This document shows positions 1-8,059 of a stretch of 64,000 nt of DNA, piece by piece. The translations under genes were made by a program, and so were the position numbers. How positions within the stretch are numbered: position 1 is the first letter of the stretch; the number at the start of each line of letters is the position of its first letter. The stretch is taken from contig JASANC010004355.1 of the NCBI GenBank assembly GCA_030248135.1, positions 62,001 to 126,000 on the forward strand. Direction: 5' to 3'. The notes under the pieces are model-generated. The model saw only the letters and a list, made by a program, of their open reading frames with translations, ran no database searches and was not told the origin of the DNA. Origin of the DNA: Theristus sp. LFF4_11. Taxonomy: Eukaryota; Nematoda; Chromadorea; Monhysterida; Xyalidae.

Positions 1-588
1 GCTAAAACAAGACGTCGAATAATAAAAAATAATGCCGTTTACATCGCTCACAATCTTTGGGGATATCTTGAAGAACCTAGACATTTCATCAACGAATGAA
101 AAATCGGTAGCCTCTATTGGCATAAATTGGTGACTAAACACATCATAAAGTAAGCGTTGTATGCGGCAACACGCCATCTTTTGTAGTGATTTATTTTCAG
201 ATAGCGGCCATGGGAAGTCAATTTTCATACATAGCTTGTCGCTACTTTCGATAAATACTCTCTCACCAAACAGACTGTATGATTGATAGTAGATGTTGAG
301 GATATTAAGTGCTTCATATACGCTCGATGCGGTCGACATAGCGAGGAACATTTCACTGGCACGAGAGGTAGAGTAATTCCAGCCAAGGACGAATGGGAGA
401 AGGGGCTTTTCAGATTCAACCGCGACTAACTCAACAAGTTTGTTAATCTCTTTTGCGTTAGCAAACAATTCAGTACTGTTTTTGCTATTGCCTTTTAAGT
501 TCAATTCGTCATAGACTTTGCCAAGAACCTCGCTGTAAGGTTCTAACGCATGAAATAATGTGTCTTTGGTAATTGAAGCTAATTGCAT
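1..588 (-). CDS. AraC-family-like regulator, N-terminal part (runs off left edge)
   Basis: An open frame starts at 588 (ATG after an AGGGAGG ribosome site) and continues beyond base 1, so only about 196 N-terminal residues are visible. The pattern around residues 65-120 (LPFVLGWNYSTS, then an SSVYEALNILNIYY helix and a FGERVFIE strand) resembles the arabinose-binding-type ligand domain of AraC regulators. The DNA-binding domain would lie outside the window. It starts 24 nt after the tus-like gene on the same strand, so the two are probably co-transcribed. The family assignment is inference. Confidence 0.5.
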   Translation of the reverse strand, partial: MQLASITKDTLFHALEPYSEVLGKVYDELNLKGNSKNSTELFANAKEINKLVELVAVESEKPLLPFVLGWNYSTSRASEMFLAMSTASSVYEALNILNIYYQSYSLFGERVFIESSDKLCMKIDFPWPLSENKSLQKMACCRIQRLLYDVFSHQFMPIEATDFSFVDEMSRFFKISPKIVSDVNGIIFYYSTSCFS

Positions 589-612
589 ATTACTAATATC
601 CTCCCTAATCGT

Positions 613-1497
613 TTATCCTGCATCAACCTTACGTATGTGAATATTTGCAAAAGCAAGGTCGGGATATTTTGGGTCGAATGTCCGATCACTTCGTCGTTTC
701 GAATTGTCGTGCTTGCGTGGAAAATTCACCTTCATGTAGTCATCGGTGAAATAAATAACAGGCATACTCGCACTCGGTTGCTTAACTTTCCCATTTACTA
801 ATTTAATGTTGAGCATAGGACGATAATAAGAACCTTTCGTGTAGCGATATTGGTACTCACCCTCTATCAAAAGCTCAACTCTATCTTTTGCTTCTTTTAC
901 AGTACGTTTCCATTCTGAAATTGGAACATTAGATAAGGGTCTATCCTCTAAAAAGCCGAGCTTATTGAGGACCTCTGTTTTTGACAGTGAAACAATATTG
1001 GGCTTCTTGTGATACGAAAGGCCCATATAGGTTAATTCATCACTTATGCATATAATCTTTCTAGTAATTTGCAAAGTGATGTATGAAGTTGAACCTAATA
1101 CATCATGAACTCTTTTCGCTCGCTTCCGCGCATCTAGGCCTTTAGTTATTTTAATATAAAGGGCCTCGAAACGTTTTTTCTCAGTATTAATTTGCGCGAC
1201 TAAATGCGACACAGGTTGTTGATGTGCTGTGGCTATTTGTAACACACCCGGCAACCGCAGTGGCCGGGATGGGTCTTGGTCCAATTTAGCAGTAAACTGA
1301 CTGTAGATATCAATGGCTTGCTTAAATTCTGTATCATCGAGCACCCTGTAGTCTTTTCCATCTACAGGCAATTTTATAGCGGCTATCTTGATGTCGGAAT
1401 TCGGTAGGTTGTGTATATAAGTAGTCAAATCATCAGCGGCTTCTTTGATACGCTTATAAATACCCAGCAATTCCAAATTATTCGCGGTTTTCTTCAT
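613..1497 (-). CDS. tus: Tus-like DNA replication terminus site-binding protein
   Basis: 294 aa, close to the length of E. coli Tus. The segment RLPGVLQ followed by VSHLVAQINTEKKRFE and, later, a W-K-x-x-V-x-E region matches the order and spacing of Tus (RLPGVL, LVSHIQHINKLKTTFE, EWQRKLE). The C-terminal tail is basic. In the family, Tus binds Ter DNA as a monomer and stops replication forks from one direction. A Ter-like sequence lies just upstream at 1511-1524, as expected if the gene represses itself as E. coli tus does. It is followed by an AraC-like gene. Homology is judged from remembered family pattern, not an alignment. Confidence 0.75.
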   Translation of the reverse strand: MKKTANNLELLGIYKRIKEAADDLTTYIHNLPNSDIKIAAIKLPVDGKDYRVLDDTEFKQAIDIYSQFTAKLDQDPSRPLRLPGVLQIATAHQQPVSHLVAQINTEKKRFEALYIKITKGLDARKRAKRVHDVLGSTSYITLQITRKIICISDELTYMGLSYHKKPNIVSLSKTEVLNKLGFLEDRPLSNVPISEWKRTVKEAKDRVELLIEGEYQYRYTKGSYYRPMLNIKLVNGKVKQPSASMPVIYFTDDYMKVNFPRKHDNSKRRSDRTFDPKYPDLAFANIHIRKVDAG

Positions 1498-1510
1498 ACC
1501 CTACTCTAAA

Positions 1511-1524
1511 CGTGATACAACACA
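1511..1524 (-). promoter_or_regulatory. Ter-like site in the tus promoter
   Basis: On the minus strand the site reads TGTGTTGTATCACG. It contains TGTTGTA-C, which matches the Ter core TGTTGTAAC at all but one position. It lies about 14 nt upstream of the tus-like start codon. The same core recurs three to four times at 39.9-40.2 kb. E. coli tus is repressed through TerB in its promoter, so autoregulation is the simplest reading. Confidence 0.55.
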
Positions 1525-1673
1525 TTCTATTGTAGCACAAGTTTAAGACGGCACAGTGCCTGATTAACAAGTAAAATACAATGCGTTAATAATCTGACCA
1601 GTGCATTAAGCCGTGTATACTGTTCTTCAAAGATTCATCAGACCATTGGTGTCAACATTATTGGGGAGAAGTT

Positions 1674-2000
1674 ATGCTGTTAGGATTATATCTGTTGGTG
1701 ATGGTATGTTTGCTCGCAACTAAGCTTACGGACTCATATATCGGATTAATCATACTGGGAATTGTAGCTTTAGTTTCTTATATAACTACAGTGACTTTTG
1801 AGACAAGTCTGCCAAAGATGAAAAAAGCATTGTTCGCAAGTTTGGGGTTCGTTCTAATTTCAACTTTGGCGCTAGTGGGCATGGTGAGTATGGAACAAAA
1901 ACCTGTAACGATGGCAGACTATTTGGTGCCGTTATTCTTGGTGCTTTGTCACCCAATTGTGTCACATATCAAAAAGGGAGGTGAGCGCAATGCAGATTAA
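1674..2000 (+). CDS. Small multi-pass membrane protein
   Basis: 108 aa with four hydrophobic segments: residues about 2-16, 22-42, 52-70 and 82-96. The ATG follows GGGGAG at good spacing. The last bases overlap the next gene, whose ribosome site (AGGGAGG) lies inside this coding sequence, so the two are translationally coupled. No family recognised. Confidence 0.7.
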   Translation: MLLGLYLLVMVCLLATKLTDSYIGLIILGIVALVSYITTVTFETSLPKMKKALFASLGFVLISTLALVGMVSMEQKPVTMADYLVPLFLVLCHPIVSHIKKGGERNAD

Positions 2001-2298
2001 TCCGTTCTACAAAGAAATCCTCACATTAAAAGAAAAGGTCGAAGCTACCGACGAACTGGATGTTATGCAAGCTGCGCGTCTCAAATTAATTCGTTTGAGT
2101 TTAGATAAGGAAAACGTCGACCTGTTGAAGCGCAATGAGACGTTAAAGAACGTGGTTTTAAAGCTGTCTGGTGAACCTATAGATATGCCTTTGTTTGAAC
2201 CAGATAGCATAGAGGTAGGTGATTTTGTAAAAACTTTTAAGCAAGAAACTCTTCAGCACTTTAATAATATTCTGCTTGTGGCGCATTCCGCTAGGTGA
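1990..2298 (+). CDS. Small helical protein, unknown function
   Basis: 102 aa, mostly charged helix (KEKVEATDELDVMQAARLKLIRLSLDKENVDLLKRNE). No membrane segment or signal peptide. The ATG at 1990 is chosen over an earlier in-frame ATG because AGGGAGGTGAG stands directly before it. It overlaps the preceding membrane-protein gene by 11 nt, suggesting joint function. Family unknown. Confidence 0.7.
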   Translation: MQINPFYKEILTLKEKVEATDELDVMQAARLKLIRLSLDKENVDLLKRNETLKNVVLKLSGEPIDMPLFEPDSIEVGDFVKTFKQETLQHFNNILLVAHSAR

Positions 2299-2307
2299 TC
2301 ATGCTCA

Positions 2308-2327
2308 CGCCAGTTTAATAGCTGGCG
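2308..2327. terminator. Hairpin between convergent genes
   Basis: CGCCAG and CTGGCG arms with an 8-nt loop between a plus-strand stop (2298) and a minus-strand stop (2328). There is no T tract, so this is at best a weak bidirectional terminator. Confidence 0.4.
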
Positions 2328-3521
2328 CTACTGTCCTTCCAACAATTCTTTAATTATCTCTGGATGCATCAAAATATCTTTTGTGAAGTGTGCGCTGGCG
2401 TCATAGGCCGCTTCAAGCATATCTAAATTACTTAGTCCAAGAACCAAGCGCGTAAGTTCGCCAGTGTGTTTCTGCTTTCGTGTAACAAGCATATCAGCGA
2501 CGATGTGCTTATCTTCGTGCAACGTGCTATGTAAAGGTGTGGTTATGTAATACCGATAATCTTTGCTGTTGTTCATGCCGTATAGAAGTGGAGATAACGC
2601 AGTCACTAAGCTATGTTGTTCTTTTCGTTGGAACGGTATGACATGACGGGTGTCACATACAGGGTAAACCAATGTGGTATTAATGGCGCCAGTAGAGTCA
2701 ATCAACGACATGATTAACCAAGCATCTGAAGGTGGGTGATGTGGCCATTCTATGTGTGCTGTTTGAAGCTTCTTATCGTTAACCATCAATCCGTGACCTT
2801 GTTCGCAAACAGAAGAGGCCAATCGTATCCACAATGCAGCGCCATGGCGTTTAGCGTGTTTTTTAGCAATATAAAGTCCGTTCTCCCCAAAGAAAAGACC
2901 TTGAATGACAGGTGCTCCGTTCGGAAGCGTAACCGAAGCATTTGACTCAGCGCTTTTGAGCTTTTCTGCAAAATTCTTAACAGTGACAAATCGGCCGAAG
3001 TGTATGTGGGCGAAGCTGTTGTACGTCAATGTGATGAGTAGTGATTCCATCATAGACGGAGCAACGACTTTAACCCGCTGGTGGCGATAGTTGTTCAAAG
3101 AAGCAGTAGAAGAGGTGTCTTTTATAGACACTGGTTTACCATTGTCTTCCTGAGACGGTACTTTGCTTACAGTGTCTTTCATGGACAAGTCTTCACTTGA
3201 GTCTTTTGAAGACAGAGCTTTTTCATCCCCAAAAAAGGTGATGCTTTTTAAAGGGACAAACACATCAGGAAGCAGAGTCCGTCGTTGACGAAATAGGGGG
3301 CAGTCAGAATGATGTAGCGGAGAATCAGGAAAAGAGGAGAGAAAGTAAGTATCAGAATCGCGTCGGTGTTTGACCACCATTTTGATAGGAGGGCAACAAC
3401 AGTGACAAAGTATATCCCAATGCCCGTGCAGACCGCTGAGAAAACTTTTATCGGCAAGATTATCTAACGATACTCCTGACGACGTGCGGTCTGCATTTTT
3501 CCTATCAATAATCGAGAACAT
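2328..3521 (-). CDS. DUF1173-like plasmid protein
   Basis: 397 aa. Near the N terminus a cysteine pair (CHCCCPP) is followed by HHSDCPLF, the arrangement I associate with DUF1173 proteins of plasmids and integrative elements. A low-complexity stretch of about 45 residues (residues about 100-145) holds four Ser-x-Lys/Glu-Asp repeats. These are the translation of the 15-nt repeats listed at 3116-3214, so the repeats look inserted into a linker of an older gene. The ATG overlaps the stop of the upstream 61-aa gene (TAATG). Function of the family is unknown. Confidence 0.6.
   Translation of the reverse strand: MFSIIDRKNADRTSSGVSLDNLADKSFLSGLHGHWDILCHCCCPPIKMVVKHRRDSDTYFLSSFPDSPLHHSDCPLFRQRRTLLPDVFVPLKSITFFGDEKALSSKDSSEDLSMKDTVSKVPSQEDNGKPVSIKDTSSTASLNNYRHQRVKVVAPSMMESLLITLTYNSFAHIHFGRFVTVKNFAEKLKSAESNASVTLPNGAPVIQGLFFGENGLYIAKKHAKRHGAALWIRLASSVCEQGHGLMVNDKKLQTAHIEWPHHPPSDAWLIMSLIDSTGAINTTLVYPVCDTRHVIPFQRKEQHSLVTALSPLLYGMNNSKDYRYYITTPLHSTLHEDKHIVADMLVTRKQKHTGELTRLVLGLSNLDMLEAAYDASAHFTKDILMHPEIIKELLEGQ
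3116..3214. repeat. Four 15-nt TGTC...GACA repeats
   Basis: Copies at 3116-3130, 3143-3157, 3173-3187 and 3200-3214, spaced 27, 30 and 27 nt. Each has a TGTC-type left arm and a GACA-type right arm; the copy at 3143 ends in GACG and that at 3200 begins with AGTC. The copy at 3173 is the reverse complement of TGTCCATGAAAGACA. The same element occurs at 34441 and four times at 40566-40721. All four copies lie inside the coding region of the DUF1173-like gene. Confidence 0.7.
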
Positions 3522-3706
3522 TATTCCTCAGTGGCGACATCAGCACCTTTGCGTTCGTTCATGAATAACATGGCAAAGAAAACGGCTACACCAGCAACAA
3601 GCGAATTCATATCACTTAATGCCTCGGTCGCAATAGCTGCGCCCATAGCGCCAAATGAAACACAACCGATAAGCGCAGCTTTTTTTACAGGGATAGATTT
3701 AGTCAT
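3521..3706 (-). CDS. Small membrane protein ending Ala-Thr-Glu-Glu
   Basis: 61 aa with two hydrophobic segments (about residues 9-25 and 33-47). The start at 3706 follows GGAG; the longer in-frame start at 3748 has no ribosome site. Its last codons GCC ACT GAG GAA TAA serve as the ribosome-binding site of the next gene, whose ATG overlaps the stop. This is the same arrangement as in the 42-48 kb array, 39 kb away. Confidence 0.65.
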   Translation of the reverse strand: MTKSIPVKKAALIGCVSFGAMGAAIATEALSDMNSLVAGVAVFFAMLFMNERKGADVATEE

Positions 3707-3858
3707 AGTAATACTCCAGATAGAATGAGAGCGCACAACAATGTGCAAATTTCATATTCATAATAATATCCATTTGCAGGTGGCAACCTCATTAAGCGAT
3801 ATAATATCGTGTCTTAACAACGTGCTGGATTATTGAATGGCAATATGAAGAGAATCCC

Positions 3859-4779
3859 TTAGGGGGTGAATGCGATATCAACAATTTTGATAATGGTTTT
3901 ACTCTCATCCCACTCAGATAACTTTGATTTAACAGTGAAGTATCTACCATCTTCCATTTCATATACGTAACCTGCTTTCAGTGGCTTACTGTTACGTATT
4001 GAGTAGTTGCTGACTAAAACGGGGTGAAAACTTTCCTCAAAGATAGTGTCGCCATTTTTGTTTTGGAAATACACGATCACCTTAACTTTATCCAGTGAAC
4101 GATCACCTTTGTTTTTGAGTGATACACGAATGGCTGGCACATCTTCATCAGAATAGGTGTCGATACGTTTTGCTTCAAACTCCGTAATGGCCACTTTATC
4201 TATGTATTCCATTTTTTCGGTAAAAGCCTTAAGCGCCGTGCGGGTATCCTTTATCCCATCCATAGCTAATTCTTTTGCTGATTCGATTTCGCTTAAGGCA
4301 TGATATTTTGCTAGTGCCTCTTCAAAGCGTTTACTTTCTAACAGGGCTTTTGCTTCATCACTCAGTTGGCGAACGGTGTCTCTTTCCTCGCGAGCTTTTG
4401 CTTCTTTTGCTTCTTTTTCGGCACGTTCACGCTCCCTGACCTCTTTATCTGCTGCCAGAGCAGCGCGGTATTTTTTGAGCACTTCCTGCCCGGTCATCCC
4501 ATCCAGCGACTGTAGGTTGACGGCCATGAGTGTTTCGGGTGTGGCTTTACTGTTGTAAGCGGAAAGGGAGGTCATCATAGACCTAAATCCGTCGGGGCCG
4601 CCGACTGAGTAATACATTAATGCTTTGGAGAATTCATTCTTTTCTGCTTCGGTCATGTCAGCGGTAATGGCTTGCGCTGAGTTTTTAATGGTTTCTTCTG
4701 ACGTGGTATCGAGCGTATTGGGGCCAAAGCAACCGGTAAGTACCAGTAAAAGTGGGGCAATAAGGACAATGTATTTCAT
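3859..4779 (-). CDS. Lipoprotein with coiled-coil middle
   Basis: 306 aa. Signal peptide with lipobox LTGC, cysteine at about residue 17. Residues about 95-170 are a charged coiled coil rich in E, K and A. The C-terminal 110 residues look like a beta-sandwich (FEAKRIDTYSDEDVPAIRVSLKNKGDRSLDKVKVIVYF), similar in style to FxLYD or DUF4352-type lipoprotein domains. The start at 4779 is preferred because AGGA is 9 nt upstream. Probable outer or inner membrane lipoprotein; role unknown. Confidence 0.7.
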   Translation of the reverse strand: MKYIVLIAPLLLVLTGCFGPNTLDTTSEETIKNSAQAITADMTEAEKNEFSKALMYYSVGGPDGFRSMMTSLSAYNSKATPETLMAVNLQSLDGMTGQEVLKKYRAALAADKEVRERERAEKEAKEAKAREERDTVRQLSDEAKALLESKRFEEALAKYHALSEIESAKELAMDGIKDTRTALKAFTEKMEYIDKVAITEFEAKRIDTYSDEDVPAIRVSLKNKGDRSLDKVKVIVYFQNKNGDTIFEESFHPVLVSNYSIRNSKPLKAGYVYEMEDGRYFTVKSKLSEWDESKTIIKIVDIAFTP

Positions 4780-4860
4780 GGCATCCATTCCTATGTAGTG
4801 TTTAAAACAAAAATACTGCATCGATAAGATAGCAGGGTTACTTGCGTTTATACAGGCGCG

Positions 4861-5142
4861 TTAGTTACTGAAGATACCGACAAGGCCACCGAAAACGAGG
4901 CAGCACATAACACCAACGGCAAAGAAACGTATAGTATCGACGACGACCTCTTCTTCGTCATCGCTTAAATCATCGGCGTGAATATTAAGCGTTTTAGCTA
5001 GAGCGGCGACATCCGATTTATTCAAAGTGCCTGCACATTGGTCGGGCCCGTGTTGAATACGAAGTTCAACTTCATCATCCCTTATCTGCTCAACGGTAAT
5101 ATTCTGATCACTTAGCGTCGGCCGGGTAGAGGTCGAGTTCAT
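4861..5142 (-). CDS. Small acidic protein with C-terminal membrane anchor
   Basis: 93 aa: a soluble N-terminal region, an acidic run (DDLSDDEEEVVVD), then one hydrophobic segment (FFAVGVMCCLVFGGLVGIF) at the end. This suggests a tail-anchored inner membrane protein. An AAGGAG-like site precedes the ATG. No family recognised. Confidence 0.6.
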   Translation of the reverse strand: MNSTSTRPTLSDQNITVEQIRDDEVELRIQHGPDQCAGTLNKSDVAALAKTLNIHADDLSDDEEEVVVDTIRFFAVGVMCCLVFGGLVGIFSN

Positions 5143-5224
5143 AGATATACTCCTTGGTATTTTGGCCGCATCAAAGAGGCCGTTACTCGATACTCATGAT
5201 AATACTGCGTCTTGAGGTGAGGCA

Positions 5225-5631
5225 ACCTATACAAATTAGGACAACCTAACAAAGCACCCTTTGCCCGGTACGACCACCCAAACACCTATACATTTAGGAC
5301 AACCTAACAAGTATCCCTGACACACTATAAGGGCACTTCGTAGCCCCATTTGAGGGAAATTTAACATCAGCTTTCCTGCCGGACCCCCTCACGCGTTTGT
5401 TTCTTATTTTTTCTTTTTCCGTTTTTTTCCGTCTTATTACCACGGGCGCAGGCTCGCCAAAGCAGCTGTCCGAAACATCCCAGAAGAACAGGTCAGGCAA
5501 TTCAAAAGAAGAGCAGGGGGAAACAAAAATCGAAGAAAAATCCTGGGGGGAACAAAAGAACAGGATTCAATATAGAGAGGGTTAGCTGTTCATTGTCTCT
5601 ATTACCCTGCCCTGTTAGGTTGTCCTAAATT
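5225..5631. repeat. Three copies of a TTAGG-ACAA-CCTAA repeat in a gene-free gap
   Basis: Two direct copies (5225-5252 and 5284-5310) share ACCTATACA plus TTTAGGACAACCTAACAA, with one base length difference. A third, inverted copy lies at 5613-5631. Each core is itself an inverted repeat, TTAGG and CCTAA around ACAA, as expected for a dimeric DNA-binding protein. The stretch 5143-6005 holds no convincing gene. Possible roles are an operator set, a partition site or part of an origin; nothing decides between them. Confidence 0.6.
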
Positions 5632-5775
5632 GAGTGGGTGAATACGCTGTTTAGGGCCGAGTAATGGGGGTTGTTGTCGCGGGTGGTATGTAGGTGACAG
5701 ACAAAGTTTGCCTGCAAGAAAATGAATCGCGTGTTGATATAGGTCATGAGCTTTCTAATAAATACACATGGTCCT

Positions 5776-5817
5776 AATACGCAGTTTTGGAAATGATAAC
5801 GTTTATTATGTTAAATA
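5776..5817 (+). other. dif/XerCD-like site, left copy of 42-bp direct repeat
   Basis: Identical over 42 bp to 13285-13326. The 28-bp part 5789-5816 reads as XerC arm GGAAATGATAA, centre CGTTTA, XerD arm TTATGTTAAAT. The XerD arm is identical to that of E. coli dif and the whole matches dif at about 21 of 28 positions. The two copies bracket the Wadjet-like module without a recombinase gene between them, so host XerCD is the likely enzyme. Confidence 0.75.
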
Positions 5818-6005
5818 CTAAATTTTCAAATTAGACTGTCGAAATTCGTCAGTCTAATCTCTCAGCCACCTGATTGGATGCATTATATTTTTTTAGACAA
5901 TGCAAAAAAGCCCCCTCTATAAAAAACAGCCTTTTTGATTAATAGATAATGGCTTTGTGCACAGGGCACAGGGCACAGTACCAAAATCCTTCAGGAGATT
6001 AATTT

Positions 6006-6299
6006 ATGAGAAATGTGTTTCAGGTAATTATCGCGACGTCATTCACGCTGATACTGGCAACCAACTCCGTGTATTCCGCTGACGATGCATGCACAGAAGC
6101 GCTTAACAAGGCGATTGAAAGATGGGATAGGTCAATAAACACCTACACCCTTAAACCTATTAAGAAAACCTTTACTGAGAAGTCAGAAGAATGGAAATTG
6201 ATTAGGAAGAACGTGTCAGATACTGCGTTATTATCAACGACGATTGAATTGCAAGGTCAGTTAAATAAAAGGGAACTAAAGTGTCTACAAGGTAAATAG
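6006..6299 (+). CDS. Small secreted protein
   Basis: 97 aa with a signal peptide (hydrophobic residues about 5-22, likely cut after VYSA). The mature part is charged, with two cysteines that could pair. The ATG follows CAGGAG. It is the first gene inside the Xer-flanked module, ahead of the regulator. No family recognised. Confidence 0.6.
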   Translation: MRNVFQVIIATSFTLILATNSVYSADDACTEALNKAIERWDRSINTYTLKPIKKTFTEKSEEWKLIRKNVSDTALLSTTIELQGQLNKRELKCLQGK

Positions 6300-6388
6300 C
6301 GTTAATGCACTGCCTCAGATGCCAAGACCTTAGCTTAAGGCTCTTGCCTTCACTAACTGAATAAAAACACAGGTTGTGAAGTTAAATC

Positions 6389-6426
6389 GTATACCCTAAT
6401 ATCGTGCATATGATAATAGGGTATAC
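6389..6426. promoter_or_regulatory. Perfect inverted repeat operator before the WYL regulator
   Basis: Arms GTATACCCTA (6389-6398) and TAGGGTATAC (6417-6426) are perfectly complementary with an 18-nt spacer. The right arm ends 5 nt before the regulator start codon. WYL regulators of the BrxR/CapW type bind inverted repeats at their own promoters, so this is the expected autoregulatory operator of the defence operon. Confidence 0.7.
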
Positions 6427-6431
6427 GAACA

Positions 6432-7280
6432 TTGAAAATACTAAAACAAACTGAATCTAGGTTCGAAGCAATTGAATATCTAATCGTATGGGAAGGCGGT
6501 GTTAATGCATCACGTCTATCACGAATATTCGGTGTCCAGTCACATGTGATTGTAAAAGCCATTTCTGATTACCGGACAATGTACCCAAATAGCATCGCTT
6601 ATGACGCAAAAGACCCAGAAAAGATTTTCAAAGCGACTGATGAATTCAGGCCAATGCATATTACTTATTCTTGGAGCGATTATGTCAGGTTTGTGGTTTC
6701 TTTAGGGTCTGAACATATAGAACAACTCTATGGCCATGGAGCTATCACGGATATTCTTCCACCTTTAAGCGCTCCGACACCATCTGTCATAAGCCCAATA
6801 CTTAAAGCTATTCGTCAAAAGAGAGCCCTTAGCATACTTTATCGAAGCCGTTCGAATCCAAAAGGAATGGAAAGAGAAATCATACCTACAGCGCTGAGCA
6901 ACGACGGTATCCGCTGGCATTGCCGTGCGTATTGCTGTTACAGAAAGCGATTTTCGGATTTTAACCTTAATCGTATTTCTGAGTGCGTTATAGGAAACAA
7001 AGTCGCATTAGAAAATGAAGATATCGTATGGACAACGTTTGTTGATATTGTCGTCAATGCACACCCTGCACTCGATGAGGATGAAAGATCTCTTGTGCTT
7101 AACGACTACGGTCACAATGATAAATTTTGTCTCCGTGTAAGAGGGGCTCAAGTTGATTACACCATTCAATATTATCGGCTAGGTCGTCATCCCGATACTT
7201 GTTCGCCTAAGCAACATCCACTCATTGTAGAAAATGCCGAAGAACTCTCTCCCTACCTTTTTAAGAGTGATACGCAATGA
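6432..7280 (+). CDS. WYL-domain transcriptional regulator, BrxR/CapW-like
   Basis: 282 aa. Residues 1-85 look like a winged helix (EYLIVWEGGVNASRLSRIFG). Residues about 120-190 carry the WYL-type pattern: ALSILYRS, REIIPTALSNDGIRWHCRAYC, then FSDFNLNRI. In defence islands such proteins repress the operon they head and may sense phage or nucleotide signals. The start is TTG, with AGGG upstream and the operator 6389-6426 abutting it. It overlaps jetD by 4 nt, so regulator and effectors are one transcript. Confidence 0.75.
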   Translation: MKILKQTESRFEAIEYLIVWEGGVNASRLSRIFGVQSHVIVKAISDYRTMYPNSIAYDAKDPEKIFKATDEFRPMHITYSWSDYVRFVVSLGSEHIEQLYGHGAITDILPPLSAPTPSVISPILKAIRQKRALSILYRSRSNPKGMEREIIPTALSNDGIRWHCRAYCCYRKRFSDFNLNRISECVIGNKVALENEDIVWTTFVDIVVNAHPALDEDERSLVLNDYGHNDKFCLRVRGAQVDYTIQYYRLGRHPDTCSPKQHPLIVENAEELSPYLFKSDTQ

Positions 7281-8059
7281 ACATTCATCAATATTTGGAT
7301 GCAGTGAAACAAGGCCGTCCTATCAATGTACACCGTTTCAAAAAACTGCTTCAGAATGAGGGACTCAAATTAGACGATGTTGGCAATATAAGTCATGTGA
7401 AATCGGGGAAGTACGTCGTCAATGTCTTAAATACAGAACTATTTGAAAATTGGATGCATAGGTTTGCACCGAGCAAATCACGGGTAGATGCATCGACGCG
7501 ATTAGGTGACTCCCACCTTCACAGTACATCGGCTACCTATCTCATTGCTAAGCAAGGAAAAGTAAATAGTCCTGATTTTGTAATAAAGTGCTCGCAAGAA
7601 AGCAGAAATAAAGACGTTAATAGTGATTGGAAAGACAAGACAGCAATACTCATTGAAAACAGTGAATGCTACACGCAAAGCTCTGCGTTTTTAGCCAACT
7701 TAGGGATTACAGACACTAATCATAAGCTGGTGATCTGGTCTCAGGGCAATGCTGTTACCCACCCGCTGACGGTCTCACTATTAAGTAAATTCAAACATCT
7801 ATTGTACTGTCCAGATTACGATTTAGCAGGCATTGAAATCTACGAAACGTTATCTAAAACACTCGGTGAAAAGATAACGTTCGTAATGCCTGACAATCTA
7901 GAAGACTACAGCTCACAGTGTCGCGCACCAAAGGCCGATGTTCATTATATTAAAGCCCTTAAAAAGGCTAAAAAACATGGTTTCACACCTATGATTGCCC
8001 TGCTGACGAAAGGTATGGGTGTACTAGAACAAGAAGTGATTATACGAGAAAAAATATGA
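7277..8059 (+). CDS. jetD: JetD-like Toprim nuclease subunit of a Wadjet-like system
   Basis: 260 aa. The C-terminal half has a Toprim pattern: a glutamate in ILIENSECY (residue about 136) and the DxD motif in CPDYDLAG (about 193-199), the metal-binding residues. In Wadjet, JetD cuts plasmid DNA bent at the stalled loop-extruding JetABC motor. The protein is shorter than JetD as I remember it, so the N-terminal arm is probably reduced. It stands before jetC rather than at the operon end. ATGA overlaps join it to both neighbours. Confidence 0.7.
   Translation: MNIHQYLDAVKQGRPINVHRFKKLLQNEGLKLDDVGNISHVKSGKYVVNVLNTELFENWMHRFAPSKSRVDASTRLGDSHLHSTSATYLIAKQGKVNSPDFVIKCSQESRNKDVNSDWKDKTAILIENSECYTQSSAFLANLGITDTNHKLVIWSQGNAVTHPLTVSLLSKFKHLLYCPDYDLAGIEIYETLSKTLGEKITFVMPDNLEDYSSQCRAPKADVHYIKALKKAKKHGFTPMIALLTKGMGVLEQEVIIREKI

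Noticed and set aside
5294..5585. Two opposing frames in the repeat-rich gap
   Set aside because: Low-complexity basic products, no ribosome site, and both overlap the iteron-like repeats.
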